From positions 1,557,001 through 1,621,000 of the forward strand of contig CP016093.1 of NCBI GenBank assembly GCA_001664005.1: a stretch of 64,000 bases of DNA, given 5' to 3'. Positions within the stretch are counted from its first letter, which is position 1. Every line of letters begins with the position of its first letter. The stretch comes from Rhizobiales bacterium NRL2 (lineage in GTDB: Bacteria > Pseudomonadota > Alphaproteobacteria > Minwuiales > Minwuiaceae). The position numbers were made by a program, and so were the translations under genes. Below the pieces are notes generated by a model. That model was not told where the DNA came from, searched no databases, and worked only from the letters and a program-made list of their open reading frames with translations. Below, one piece after another: positions 17,060 to 26,430 of this stretch.

Positions 17060-17881
17060 ATGACCGATGCGGCCAACAGCCCCGACGGCGGCGACGCCTA
17101 TGACGAGGTATCGGACAACAAGCAGCCGCTGATGCAGCACCTCGTGGAGCTGCGCAACCGGCTGATGTACTCGGTCGCGGCGATCATCGTCGCCTTCATC
17201 TTCTGCTTCTACTTCGCCGAAGCGATCTACGCCTTCCTGATGCAGCCGCTGGTCGACCTGGTGGGCGCGGAAAAGGGCCGGCGGATGATCTTCACCGCCC
17301 TGCACGAAGCCTTCTTCACCTACATCAAGGTGGCCTTCTGGGCGGCGTTCATGCTCGCCTTCCCGATCATCGCCAGCCAGATCTACATGTTCGTGGCGCC
17401 CGGGCTCTACCGCAACGAGAAGAAGGCCTTCGCCCCCTTCCTTGTGGCGACCCCGATCCTGTTCCTGATCGGCGGCTCCATGGTCTACTTCCTAGTCATG
17501 CCCATGGCGTGGCAGTTCTTTCTGTCCTTCGAGGCGCCGTCTGGCGATTCGTCGCTGGCGATCCAGCTCGAGCCAAAGGTGGGCGAGTATCTTTCGCTGG
17601 TCATGAAGCTGATCTTCGCCTTCGGGCTCTGCTTCCAGCTCCCGGTCCTGCTGACCCTGCTGGCGCGCGTCGGCCTGGCCACGGCGGCGGGGATGCGGGC
17701 GAAGCGCAAATACGCCATCGTCGGCGTCTTCGTGGTCGCCGCAATCATCACGCCGCCGGACCCCATCAGCCAGATCACGCTCGCCATTCCGATCATCATT
17801 CTGTACGAGCTCTCGATCCTCTGCGCCGTCGTCGTCGAACGGAAACGCGCCCGCGCCGAGGCCGAGGAAGAGGACGGCTGA
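17060..17881 (+). CDS. tatC: Twin-arginine translocase subunit TatC
   Basis: This 273-residue protein has six predicted transmembrane helices. MQHLVELRNRLMYS is the conserved N-terminal cytoplasmic signal-peptide-binding segment (Glu in VELRNR), FAPFLVATPILFLIGGSMVY follows, and the C-terminal part ends in a charged cytoplasmic tail. It is the core receptor of the Tat system. The tatABC order is complete here. Confidence 0.96.
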   Translation: MTDAANSPDGGDAYDEVSDNKQPLMQHLVELRNRLMYSVAAIIVAFIFCFYFAEAIYAFLMQPLVDLVGAEKGRRMIFTALHEAFFTYIKVAFWAAFMLAFPIIASQIYMFVAPGLYRNEKKAFAPFLVATPILFLIGGSMVYFLVMPMAWQFFLSFEAPSGDSSLAIQLEPKVGEYLSLVMKLIFAFGLCFQLPVLLTLLARVGLATAAGMRAKRKYAIVGVFVVAAIITPPDPISQITLAIPIIILYELSILCAVVVERKRARAEAEEEDG

Positions 17882-17937
17882 CCGGGTGGACGCCGGCCGG
17901 GCCGGGCCCTATAACCCGGCCAGTCTCAACTCCCTGA

Positions 17938-19233
<1,296 letters not shown>

Positions 19234-19243
19234 AGGCGAACCC

Positions 19244-19999
19244 ATGAAGATTCTGCTGACCAATGACGATGGCATCCACGCGCCCGGCCTGAAGACGCTG
19301 GAGAATATCGCGCGGGAGCTGACCGACGACATCTGGATCGTCGCGCCGGCGCACGAGCAGAGCGGCGCGGGCCATTCGCTCAGCCTGACCAATCCCCTGC
19401 GCATGCAGAAGCTGGACGACCGCCGCTTCGCGGTTGCCGGCACGCCGACCGACTGCGTGATGATGGCGCTTCGCAAGGTGGTCCAGGGCGTGCCCGATCT
19501 GGTGCTTTCGGGGGTCAACCGCGGCGCCAATCTGGCCGAGGACGTGACCTATTCGGGCACTGTCGCCGCGGCGATGGAGGCGACGTTGCTGGGCGTGCCG
19601 TCGATCGCGCTCAGCCAAGTTGGTTATTTCGGCCAGGACATCCGCTGGCACACGGCGGAACGCCATGCGCCGGACATCATCCGCAAGCTGGTCGACAAGG
19701 GCTGGCCGGCCGACGTGCTGATGAACGTCAACTTCCCCGACGTGGAGCCCGACGATGTGAAGGGGGTCCACGTCGTCCCCCATGGCCGGCGCGATCAGTC
19801 CGACATCACCATCGACGCCCGCGTCGACGGGCGCAACGTGCCCTACTTCTGGATCGGCCTGCGCCGCCAGCGGCACCTGCCGCAGCCGGGCACGGACATC
19901 GGCGTGATCTGGCGCGGCGGCATCTCGGTGACGCCCATCAGCCTCGACCTGACCGATCCCCGGTCCCTGGAAGAGATGGGCCGGGTGTTCGGGGACTGA
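19244..19999 (+). CDS. surE: 5'/3'-nucleotidase SurE
   Basis: This 251-residue survival-protein phosphatase hydrolyses nucleoside monophosphates with a divalent metal. The N-terminal metal motif ILLTNDDGIHAPGL (Asp-Asp) is present, with a Ser/Asn metal ligand in HEQSGAGHSLSL and SGVNRGANLAEDVTYSGTV. Pairing with pcm is conserved across proteobacteria and relates to stationary-phase survival and protein repair. Confidence 0.96.
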   Translation: MKILLTNDDGIHAPGLKTLENIARELTDDIWIVAPAHEQSGAGHSLSLTNPLRMQKLDDRRFAVAGTPTDCVMMALRKVVQGVPDLVLSGVNRGANLAEDVTYSGTVAAAMEATLLGVPSIALSQVGYFGQDIRWHTAERHAPDIIRKLVDKGWPADVLMNVNFPDVEPDDVKGVHVVPHGRRDQSDITIDARVDGRNVPYFWIGLRRQRHLPQPGTDIGVIWRGGISVTPISLDLTDPRSLEEMGRVFGD

Positions 20000-20008
20000 G
20001 CGCCGAAC

Positions 20009-20656
20009 ATGGGCGATGCCGACCGCAAGATCAGGCTGATCATGGAACTGCGCCGGGAGGGCATCACGGATGCGGCGGTGCTCGGCGCGGTCGAGAAGGT
20101 GCCGCGGGAGAAGTTCATCGATCCCGCCCTGCGCCACCAGGCCTATGACAACATGCCTCTGCCGATCCGTCAGGGACAGACCATCAGCCAGCCCTATGTC
20201 GTCGCCTTCATGACCGAGAAGCTGAAGCTGGGGCATCGCATGAAGGTGCTGGAAATCGGGACGGGCTCGGGCTACCAGGCCGCGGTGCTGGCGCAGATCT
20301 GCCGGCGCGTCTACACGATCGAACGCCACCGCGGGCTCTATCTCGAGGCGCGCCGGGTGCTGGAGGAACTTGGCCTGCACAATGTCGTCACCCTGCATGG
20401 CGACGGCATGAAGGGCTGGCCCGCCCAGGCGCCCTTCGACCGGATTCTGGTCACGGCCGCCGCCTTCGGCGAGCCGCCGAAGGCGCTGATCGATCAGCTC
20501 GCGCCCGGTGGCATGATGCTGATCCCGGTGGGCGACAGCTCGACCAGCCAGCAGATCGTGCGCGTGACGAAGGGCGAGAACGGCGAGATCAACCGGGAGA
20601 ACATTCTGCCGGTGCGTTTCGTGCCGCTGGTCTCGGGCCTGCCGGGCGAGAGCTGA
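20009..20656 (+). CDS. pcm: Protein-L-isoaspartate O-methyltransferase
   Basis: This 215-residue SAM-dependent enzyme methylates L-isoaspartyl residues so that damaged proteins can be repaired. LPIRQGQTISQPYVVAFM is the isoaspartate-binding segment, VLEIGTGSGYQAAVLAQI is the SAM-binding motif I, and FDRILVTAAAFGEPPKAL is the late conserved motif. It is 9 bases downstream of surE. Confidence 0.96.
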   Translation: MGDADRKIRLIMELRREGITDAAVLGAVEKVPREKFIDPALRHQAYDNMPLPIRQGQTISQPYVVAFMTEKLKLGHRMKVLEIGTGSGYQAAVLAQICRRVYTIERHRGLYLEARRVLEELGLHNVVTLHGDGMKGWPAQAPFDRILVTAAAFGEPPKALIDQLAPGGMMLIPVGDSSTSQQIVRVTKGENGEINRENILPVRFVPLVSGLPGES

Positions 20657-20699
20657 GGGTTTTCTTGTGCGCCGGGTGGGCCGCCCGTACCTTCCGCCC

Positions 20700-21710
20700 A
20701 TGGTGATTCGCCTCGGCCTGTTGCTCGCCCTGTTTGCCGCAGCCGCCTGCGGGCCGCGCACCACGCCCGCGCCGGTGCACGACGCCAACAGCAATCTGGG
20801 CGGGGTCGTGCTGGTGCGGCAGGGTGACACCGCATGGGGCATTGCCCGGAAGACCGGCGTGCCGGTACGCGACTTGATCGAGGCGAATGGCCTCCAGCCG
20901 CCCTATACCCTGCACATCGGCCAGCGCCTGTTCGTGCCCGATCTGCGCCTGCACCGTGTCGCGGCGGGCGAATCGCTCTCGACCATCGCCGAACGCTATG
21001 ACGTCGGCCGTTACGAACTGGCGCGGCTGAACGAGATCGGCCCGCCGCATCGCGTCCATCCGCGCCAGATCCTGCGGATTCCGGGGGGATCCCGTGTCGA
21101 GCCCGCGACCCGCGTCGCGCGCGCCGTCACGCCGCCGCCGCTGCCGCCGCCAAGGCCGCGGGGCTTCGATCCCCGCCCGGCGCGCAGCGTTCAGGTGGCG
21201 GAATTGCCGGCGCAGCCGTCCGAGGCGCAGCCCTCGGTCACGACCTCGCCGGCGGCCGGCCGCACGGAGGTCGCCGTGGCCCCGCGCCCGCCCGCCGAGC
21301 CGCCGGCCCCGCCGGGTCTCATCTGGCCCGTAAGCGGTCGCGTGATCTCCGGTTTCGGGCCGAAACCGGGCGGCCTCCACAATGACGGCGTCAACATTGC
21401 GGCGCCGCGCGGCACGCGCGTGGTCGCGGCCGAAAGCGGCACGGTGGTCTATGCCGGCAACGAACTGCGCGGCTTCGGCAACCTGATCCTGATCCGCCAC
21501 GGCGACGGTCTGACCACCGCCTACGCCCATCTCGACGACATGCTGGTGGAGCGCGGGCGCAAGGTCTCGCGCGGCGATCCGATCGCCACCGTCGGCACAT
21601 CGGGCGGGGTCAATCCGGCGCAACTTCATTTCGAGATCCGCAAGGGCCGCAAGGCGCTCGACCCCCGCAAGGAACTGGGATCCCTTCCCGTGGCCGCCTC
21701 GGCGTCGTGA
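20700..21710 (+). CDS. NlpD-like LysM/M23 lipoprotein
   Basis: This 336-residue envelope protein has a lipoprotein signal (MVIRLGLLLALFAAAAC), two LysM repeats (about residues 42-83 and 90-133), a Pro/Arg-rich linker, and a C-terminal LytM/M23 domain from about residue 215. The metal-binding first motif reads LHNDGVNIAAP, with Asn where catalytic M23 enzymes have Asp. It is therefore probably a non-catalytic amidase activator like E. coli NlpD. The surE-pcm-nlpD order supports this. ATG 20700 is preferred over GTG 20667 because it places the signal peptide at the N-terminus. Confidence 0.9.
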   Translation: MVIRLGLLLALFAAAACGPRTTPAPVHDANSNLGGVVLVRQGDTAWGIARKTGVPVRDLIEANGLQPPYTLHIGQRLFVPDLRLHRVAAGESLSTIAERYDVGRYELARLNEIGPPHRVHPRQILRIPGGSRVEPATRVARAVTPPPLPPPRPRGFDPRPARSVQVAELPAQPSEAQPSVTTSPAAGRTEVAVAPRPPAEPPAPPGLIWPVSGRVISGFGPKPGGLHNDGVNIAAPRGTRVVAAESGTVVYAGNELRGFGNLILIRHGDGLTTAYAHLDDMLVERGRKVSRGDPIATVGTSGGVNPAQLHFEIRKGRKALDPRKELGSLPVAASAS

Positions 21711-22198
21711 ATACGACGCTGCGCACTGCCGGCCCCGAGGACCATGCAGCGATCCGGCGTGTCCACCTTGAGGCTTTCCCCACGGCGGCCGAGGCCGATC
21801 TGGTCGAGCGGCTGCGGCGGGACGGCGACGCCGCGGTCGAGCTTGTCGCCGACCATGACGGCGCCGCGATCGGTCACGTCATGCTCTCCGCAATGCAGGC
21901 GCCTTTCCCCGCGCTGGGTCTCGGCCCTGTGGGGGTGCTGGCGGCGCATCGTGGTCAGGGGGTCGCGGAACGGCTGATCCGGAATGCGCTGCGCAGGGCC
22001 CGGGAGGGCGGCTGGCGGGCCGTCTTCGTCCTGGGCGACCCAGCCTATTATCGCCGCTTCGGCTTCCGGGCCGAACACGCCGCCGGCTTCGAGTGCGCCT
22101 GGTCGGGCCCCTGTCTGATGGCCCTGCCGCTCGAGGGAACGATGCCGGCCACGAGGGGGCGGATCGACTACGCGCCCGCGTTCGCGGATCTCAGCTAG
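21707..22198 (+). CDS. GNAT family N-acetyltransferase
   Basis: This 163-residue acetyltransferase of the YhbS-like GNAT group has the acetyl-CoA-binding motif A in GLGPVGVLAAHRGQGVAERLIRN. VFVLGDPAYYRRFGF is the hallmark of that subgroup. The substrate is unknown. It starts with GTG overlapping the stop of the preceding gene (GTGA), so it is translationally coupled to the lipoprotein gene. Confidence 0.88.
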   Translation: MNTTLRTAGPEDHAAIRRVHLEAFPTAAEADLVERLRRDGDAAVELVADHDGAAIGHVMLSAMQAPFPALGLGPVGVLAAHRGQGVAERLIRNALRRAREGGWRAVFVLGDPAYYRRFGFRAEHAAGFECAWSGPCLMALPLEGTMPATRGRIDYAPAFADLS

Positions 22199-22278
22199 AA
22201 GGCTCGCCATTTTTGGCGATAGCGCCATTATCGATCCGGCGTTGGCAGTTGTGCCACGCCGTTTCCGGAAGTGAGCCG

Positions 22279-22677
22279 ATGGATATCCTCTTCTTCCTCG
22301 CCGCGGGGATCTACGCGGCGCTGGGCGGGCTGCACCTGCTCTACGCCCTGAACGACATCGTGCGCGGCCCGAAATACTTCCGCCCCCGGGACCGGGCGCT
22401 GCTGGAAGGCATGCAGCAGACGACGACCGCGATCGCGCCGAAGGGGCATGATTTCTGGCGCAACATCCTTGGCTTTCACCTGAGCCACAGCCTGGGCGGA
22501 ATGTTGTTCGCCCTGTTGATCGTGCTTGCGGCCGGTGGCGCGACGCCGTGGCTCGAATATCTCGCATTGGCGGTCAGCGCGCTCTACACGCTGATCGCCT
22601 GGCGCTTCTGGTTCAGCGTGCCGCTGATCGGCTGCGCCCTGGCGACCGCTCTGCTGGCTGCCACTCTGGCGTTCTAG
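22279..22677 (+). CDS. Small four-helix membrane protein (LIC_13387-like)
   Basis: This 132-residue protein has four hydrophobic segments (residues about 3-22, 66-86, 90-108 and 112-130). LGGLHLLYALNDI, PRDRALLEGMQQTTT and NILGFHLSHSLGGMLF resemble a small uncharacterised membrane family known as LIC_13387-type proteins. No function is known. Its TAG stop and the stop of the convergent DUF815 gene share the tetranucleotide CTAG. Confidence 0.65.
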   Translation: MDILFFLAAGIYAALGGLHLLYALNDIVRGPKYFRPRDRALLEGMQQTTTAIAPKGHDFWRNILGFHLSHSLGGMLFALLIVLAAGGATPWLEYLALAVSALYTLIAWRFWFSVPLIGCALATALLAATLAF

Positions 22678-23534
22678 TCGAGCGGCTTGCCCTGGCGGCC
22701 GGCCAGATCCTGGATGTACTGCCAGGCGACGCGGCCCGACCGCGCGCCGCGCGTGGTCGCCCATTCGACCGCTTCGGCGCGGAGCGTCTCGTCGTCGATC
22801 TCCAGTCCGTAGCTGTCGCAATAGCCGCGGACCATCTCCAGGTAGTCCTGCTGGCTGCAGGAATGAAAGCCGAGCCAGAGACCAAAGCGGTCCGAGAGCG
22901 AGACCTTCTCCTCCACCGCCTCGGAGGGGTTGATCGCCGTGGAGCGTTCGTTCTCCACCATGTCGCGCGGCATCAGGTGACGGCGGTTGGAGGTGGCGTA
23001 GAAGATCACGTTGGCCGGCCGGCCCTCGATACCGCCTTCCAGCACTGCCTTCAGCGACTTGTAGGCGGTGTCGTCATGGTCGAAGGAGAGATCGTCGCAG
23101 AACAGGATGAAGCGACGGTCGGGATGGTCCTTCAGCACGCCGAGCAGGCGGGGCAGGGAGGCGATATCCTCGCGGTGGATCTCGATCAGGACCAGACGGC
23201 CGCCGGTCTCCGCATTGACGGCCGCGTGGGCGGCCTTGACGAGCGAACTCTTGCCCATGCCGCGGGCGCCCCAGAGCAGGGCGTTGTTCGCGGGGTGACC
23301 GCTGGCGAAGCGGCGGGTGTTGTCAGTCAGGATGTCGCGCACGTGATCGATGCCGCGCAGCAGGCCCATCTCGACATGGTTGACCACCGGCACCGCTTGC
23401 AGCGAGGCGCTTTCCGCATGCCAGACGAAGGCCGAGGCCCGGCTCATGTCCGCCGGCTTCAGCGTCGGCGGCGCGATGCGCTCCAGCGCATCGGCGATGC
23501 GGGTCAGCAGGGCGGTCAGCTCGGTATCGCTCAT
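22674..23534 (-). CDS. DUF815 AAA-type ATP-binding protein
   Basis: This 286-residue ATPase has Walker A in LLWGARGMGKSSLVKA and Walker B in FILFCDDLSFD, followed by a sensor-1-like VIFYATSNRRHLMPRD. DUF815 proteins are AAA+-like and uncharacterised. In many alphaproteobacteria they lie near pcm/nlpD and yajC. Here the gene is on the opposite strand, 17 bases downstream of aroA, so it is probably cotranscribed with it. It shares a CTAG stop overlap with the preceding plus-strand gene. Confidence 0.88.
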   Translation of the reverse strand: MSDTELTALLTRIADALERIAPPTLKPADMSRASAFVWHAESASLQAVPVVNHVEMGLLRGIDHVRDILTDNTRRFASGHPANNALLWGARGMGKSSLVKAAHAAVNAETGGRLVLIEIHREDIASLPRLLGVLKDHPDRRFILFCDDLSFDHDDTAYKSLKAVLEGGIEGRPANVIFYATSNRRHLMPRDMVENERSTAINPSEAVEEKVSLSDRFGLWLGFHSCSQQDYLEMVRGYCDSYGLEIDDETLRAEAVEWATTRGARSGRVAWQYIQDLAGRQGKPLD

Positions 23535-23551
23535 CGTCTCGATCTCGTCCC

Positions 23552-24883
23552 TCAGCGGCTCTGAATGTCGGCGCCCAGCAGGGCGAAATGGTCGGTGAAG
23601 GCCGGGTAGCTGGTGGCGATGGTCTCGGCGCCGGTGACGGCAATCGGCTTCGCGCAGGCCAGACCCAGCACCAGGAAGCTCATGGCGATGCGGTGATCGT
23701 GACTGGCGTCGATCTCGCAGCCGCCGGCCGGCGGCCGGCCGCCCGTTCCGGTGACGGTCATGCCGTCCTCGTGCTCCTCGACCTCGACGCCGGCCGCGCG
23801 CAGGCCGTTGACCATCAGCGCGATGCGGTCGCTCTCCTTGACGCGCAGTTCCTTGATGCCCCGCATCTCCGTCCGGCCTTCGGCCAGCGCCGCCGCGACG
23901 CAGAGGATCGGATATTCGTCGATCATCGCCGCCGCATTGGCAGGCGGCGCGACATCGCCCTTCAGCGCCCCGCCCCGGACGCGCAGGTCGCCGACCGGCT
24001 CGCCGCCGGCCTCGCGCCGGTCCAGGACCTCGATCTCGCCGCCCATCGCCGTCAGCACCTCGAACAGGCCGGCCCGCAGCGGATTGAGCCCGACATTGCG
24101 GATCATGACCTCGCTGCCGGGCAGGATCAGCGCCGCGACCGCCGCGAAGGCGGCCGAGGATGGATCGCCCGGCACGGCGATGTCCTGGGGCGCCAGCTCG
24201 GGTTGGCCGTCGACCGTGACCACGTTCATCCCGTCCTCGGTCCGGGTCTCGACGGCCGCACCGAAGCTGCGCAGCATGTTTTCGGTGTGATCGCGGGATG
24301 CCGTCGGTTCCCGGACCGTGGTGCGTCCGGCGGCGTTGAGCCCGGCCAGCAGCACCGCGGACTTCACCTGCGCCGAGGCCACCGGACTCCGGTAATCGAT
24401 CGGCATGACGTCGGCCGGGCCGGTCAGCGTGATGGGCAGGCGGCCGCCCTCGCGGCCATGAAAGACCGCGCCCATGCGGCTGAGCGGCTCGATCACCCGG
24501 CTCATCGGCCGCCGCGAGAGCGAGGCGTCGCCGATGAAGGTCGCCGTGATCGGGCAGCCGGCGACCATGCCCATGAGCAGGCGGGCGCCGGTGCCGGAAT
24601 TGCCCAGGTCGAGCGCGCTTTCGGGTTCGGCCAGTCCACCGACACCGACGCCTTGCACCGTCCAGGCGCCCTCGCCGGTGCGCTCCACTCCGGCGCCGAG
24701 CGCGGCGACGGCGCGGGCGGTCGCGCGCACGTCCTCGCCCTCCAGCAGGCCCGTTATCCGGGTCGGGCCGACGGCCAGCGCGCCGAACATCAGCGACCGG
24801 TGGGAGATCGACTTGTCGCCCGGCGCTGCGATCTCGCCCTTCAGGGGCGTCTTGCCCATGGGGGCGGCGGTCAGGGTGGTCAT
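23552..24883 (-). CDS. aroA: 3-phosphoshikimate 1-carboxyvinyltransferase (EPSP synthase)
   Basis: This 443-residue shikimate-pathway enzyme joins shikimate-3-phosphate and [51 protein letters not shown] and [11 protein letters not shown] are the substrate-binding motifs. Overall it is close to the Agrobacterium CP4-like branch. The PEP-site loop reads GNSGTGARL, with Gly at the position where CP4 enzyme has the alanine that blocks glyphosate. The ATG at 24883 gives a normal N-terminus. It is divergent from hsp20. Confidence 0.95.
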   Translation of the reverse strand: MTTLTAAPMGKTPLKGEIAAPGDKSISHRSLMFGALAVGPTRITGLLEGEDVRATARAVAALGAGVERTGEGAWTVQGVGVGGLAEPESALDLGNSGTGARLLMGMVAGCPITATFIGDASLSRRPMSRVIEPLSRMGAVFHGREGGRLPITLTGPADVMPIDYRSPVASAQVKSAVLLAGLNAAGRTTVREPTASRDHTENMLRSFGAAVETRTEDGMNVVTVDGQPELAPQDIAVPGDPSSAAFAAVAALILPGSEVMIRNVGLNPLRAGLFEVLTAMGGEIEVLDRREAGGEPVGDLRVRGGALKGDVAPPANAAAMIDEYPILCVAAALAEGRTEMRGIKELRVKESDRIALMVNGLRAAGVEVEEHEDGMTVTGTGGRPPAGGCEIDASHDHRIAMSFLVLGLACAKPIAVTGAETIATSYPAFTDHFALLGADIQSR

Positions 24884-24956
24884 GAATCCGGCTCGAAAGG
24901 TTGGAAAAGCTCCGCCTCGGCGGCGGATAGCACGCCGCCCGCGGACTGGCCAGCCG

Positions 24957-24984
24957 CTTGAATGCGAACTGGAACGGCTTAAAT
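24957..24984 (+). promoter_or_regulatory. Sigma32 (RpoH)-type promoter candidate for hsp20
   Basis: CTTG (24957-24960), 17 bases, then CTTAAAT (24978-24984). The alphaproteobacterial RpoH consensus is about CTTG-N17/18-CYTATnT, so only one -10 base differs. It lies 89 bases before the hsp20 start in an otherwise GC-rich gap. Confidence 0.6.
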
Positions 24985-25012
24985 TAGGGGATGAACGCCT
25001 CGATGAGGGTTC

Positions 25013-25075
25013 GCGCCGGATCCGGCGCCGATCGGGTCCGGTCTGCTCGCTTATGTGCAAGGAGTAGAACACATG
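25013..25075 (+). promoter_or_regulatory. ROSE-like RNA thermometer candidate in the hsp20 leader
   Basis: A perfect 16-base palindrome (GCGCCGGATCCGGCGC, 25013-25028) is followed by a hairpin whose left arm (25042-25052, TCTGCTCGCTT) pairs with the right arm (25059-25068, AAGGAGTAGA). That is 10 pairs, including one G-U, with G49 of the arm (base 25049) bulged and a 6-nt loop. The right arm contains the Shine-Dalgarno AAGGAG. The anti-SD strand contains UCGCU, matching the U-Y-G-C-U signature of ROSE elements. The pairing was read by eye and not folded. Confidence 0.6.
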
Positions 25076-25543
25076 ACCAGGATGTCGCTGTTCAACAGCC
25101 CCCTGTTGCTCGGCTTCGATCATGTCGAGCGCGTGCTCGACCGGGTCGCCAAGTCCGCCAATGACGGCTATCCACCCTACAACATCGAACAGACGTCGGA
25201 GAACGCGCTGCGTATCACGCTGGCCGTCGCCGGCTTCGAGGACGACGACCTCACCGTCACGGTGGAGGAAAACCAGCTCGTCATCCGCGGCCGCCGCCAG
25301 GAGGATGATTCCGACCGGATCTTCCTGCATCGCGGCATCGCCACGCGGCAGTTCCAGCGCGCCTTCGTGCTGGCCGAGGGCATCGAGGTCGATGACGCCA
25401 GGCTGGACAACGGCCTGCTGCACATCGACCTGAGCCGGCCCGCGGCCGAGACGCTGGTGAAGACGATCAGGATCCGTTCAGCCAAGGCCGCTTCAAAGCC
25501 GATGCTGAGGACCGAACCCGAAGAGGAAGTTGGCAATGGCTGA
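25073..25543 (+). CDS. Small heat shock protein Hsp20 (IbpA type)
   Basis: This 156-residue alpha-crystallin-domain chaperone holds unfolded proteins in heat stress. It starts [20 protein letters not shown], typical of alphaproteobacterial class A sHsps. YPPYNIEQ opens the crystallin domain; [21 protein letters not shown] and GLLHIDLSR close its conserved strands. The ATG at 25073 follows AAGGAG by 8 bases. The promoter and leader look heat-regulated at both transcription and translation. The DUF1150 gene overlaps its end. Confidence 0.94.
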   Translation: MTRMSLFNSPLLLGFDHVERVLDRVAKSANDGYPPYNIEQTSENALRITLAVAGFEDDDLTVTVEENQLVIRGRRQEDDSDRIFLHRGIATRQFQRAFVLAEGIEVDDARLDNGLLHIDLSRPAAETLVKTIRIRSAKAASKPMLRTEPEEEVGNG

Positions 25544-25754
25544 GAACATCGACATCCGTGAACTGACACCCGAGATGCTCGCCGAGATCGGAGCGCCCGC
25601 CCTGGCCTATGTCCGGCCCGTGGAGATCGACGGCGGCCAGAGGGCCTTCGGGATCTTCTCCGCGAAGGGGCAGCAGATGGGCGTCGCGCCCTCGCGCGAA
25701 CTGGCCTTCATCGCCGTCCGACAGCACGAGATGTTCCCCGTCAACGTGCACTGA
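25536..25754 (+). CDS. DUF1150 family protein
   Basis: This 72-residue protein ([20 protein letters not shown]) has the DUF1150 core LAYVRPVEIDGGQRAFGIFSA and ends ...REL-AFIAVRQHEMFPVNVH. It is almost always next to an hsp20 gene in alphaproteobacteria, as here, and overlaps it by 8 bases. GAGGAAG precedes the ATG at 25536; a TTG at 25530 is a possible alternative. The function is unknown; its context implies a role in the heat response. Confidence 0.88.
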   Translation: MAENIDIRELTPEMLAEIGAPALAYVRPVEIDGGQRAFGIFSAKGQQMGVAPSRELAFIAVRQHEMFPVNVH

Positions 25755-25799
25755 CCGTTGCGACCGGAGGGACGGTGCGCCGCGCCGTCCCTCGAGGCG

Positions 25800-26297
25800 T
25801 CAGCCCGGCGGCGTCCGGGGATGGAAGTAGAGCCCGCCGAGAACCATGTCGATGACCGCGCCGTCGCTCGATAGCGGCAGATTCAGCGTCTCGTAGCTGT
25901 AGAAGTTGCGGTCCGGATAGAACGCTTCGCCATGGGTGCGAAGCGGCCGGCGGTTCGCGAAGATCCATTCGAAGCTCCGGTAGATCGAGGCCAGCAGTTC
26001 TGGTTCGTAGATCTCGTCATAGTACTTGCCCGTGGAATCGCGGCCCATGAGCCCGGTAATGCGCGTGCCGATGAGGCGATAGCGCAGCCGCGTGGGTTCG
26101 TGTTCGATGTCGATGAGGATGAGATTGCCGAGATGGCGGCGCAGCTCCTGCGGGTCGATGTCCGCACGGCCGGGCATCTCGCGCGCGCCGCGCTTGTCGT
26201 TCCAGTAATCGAGAAGCTGGAAGAGCGCCGGATCCTCGCAGCGCAGTTCGGCGTCCATGCCGACCCAGAGATCGGGCGTGCGGCAGTTCATCATCAT
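25800..26297 (-). CDS. PAS_5-type PAS domain protein
   Basis: This 165-residue protein consists of little more than one PAS-like domain of the PAS_5 group common in alphaproteobacteria. LLDYWNDKRGAREMPGRADIDPQELRRHLGNLILIDIE is the family hallmark, followed by LRYRLIGTRITGLMGRD and ...SYETLNLPLSSDGAVIDMVLGG. No output domain is present, so the partner and ligand are unknown. I chose the ATG at 26297 (MMMNCRTPDLW); a GTG at 26339 is also possible. Confidence 0.78.
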   Translation of the reverse strand: MMMNCRTPDLWVGMDAELRCEDPALFQLLDYWNDKRGAREMPGRADIDPQELRRHLGNLILIDIEHEPTRLRYRLIGTRITGLMGRDSTGKYYDEIYEPELLASIYRSFEWIFANRRPLRTHGEAFYPDRNFYSYETLNLPLSSDGAVIDMVLGGLYFHPRTPPG

Positions 26298-26430
26298 GGT
26301 TCGGGCGTTCCAGTCGAGGTTCCGGCGAGGGCCGTTCACTCCACCGATGGCCGGCGCGCATCCTAGCGAACGACGCAGCGCCGTCCAGAATTACGCACAC
26401 AGGAAATCGTGATCCGGCCGGGCCTGCCTC

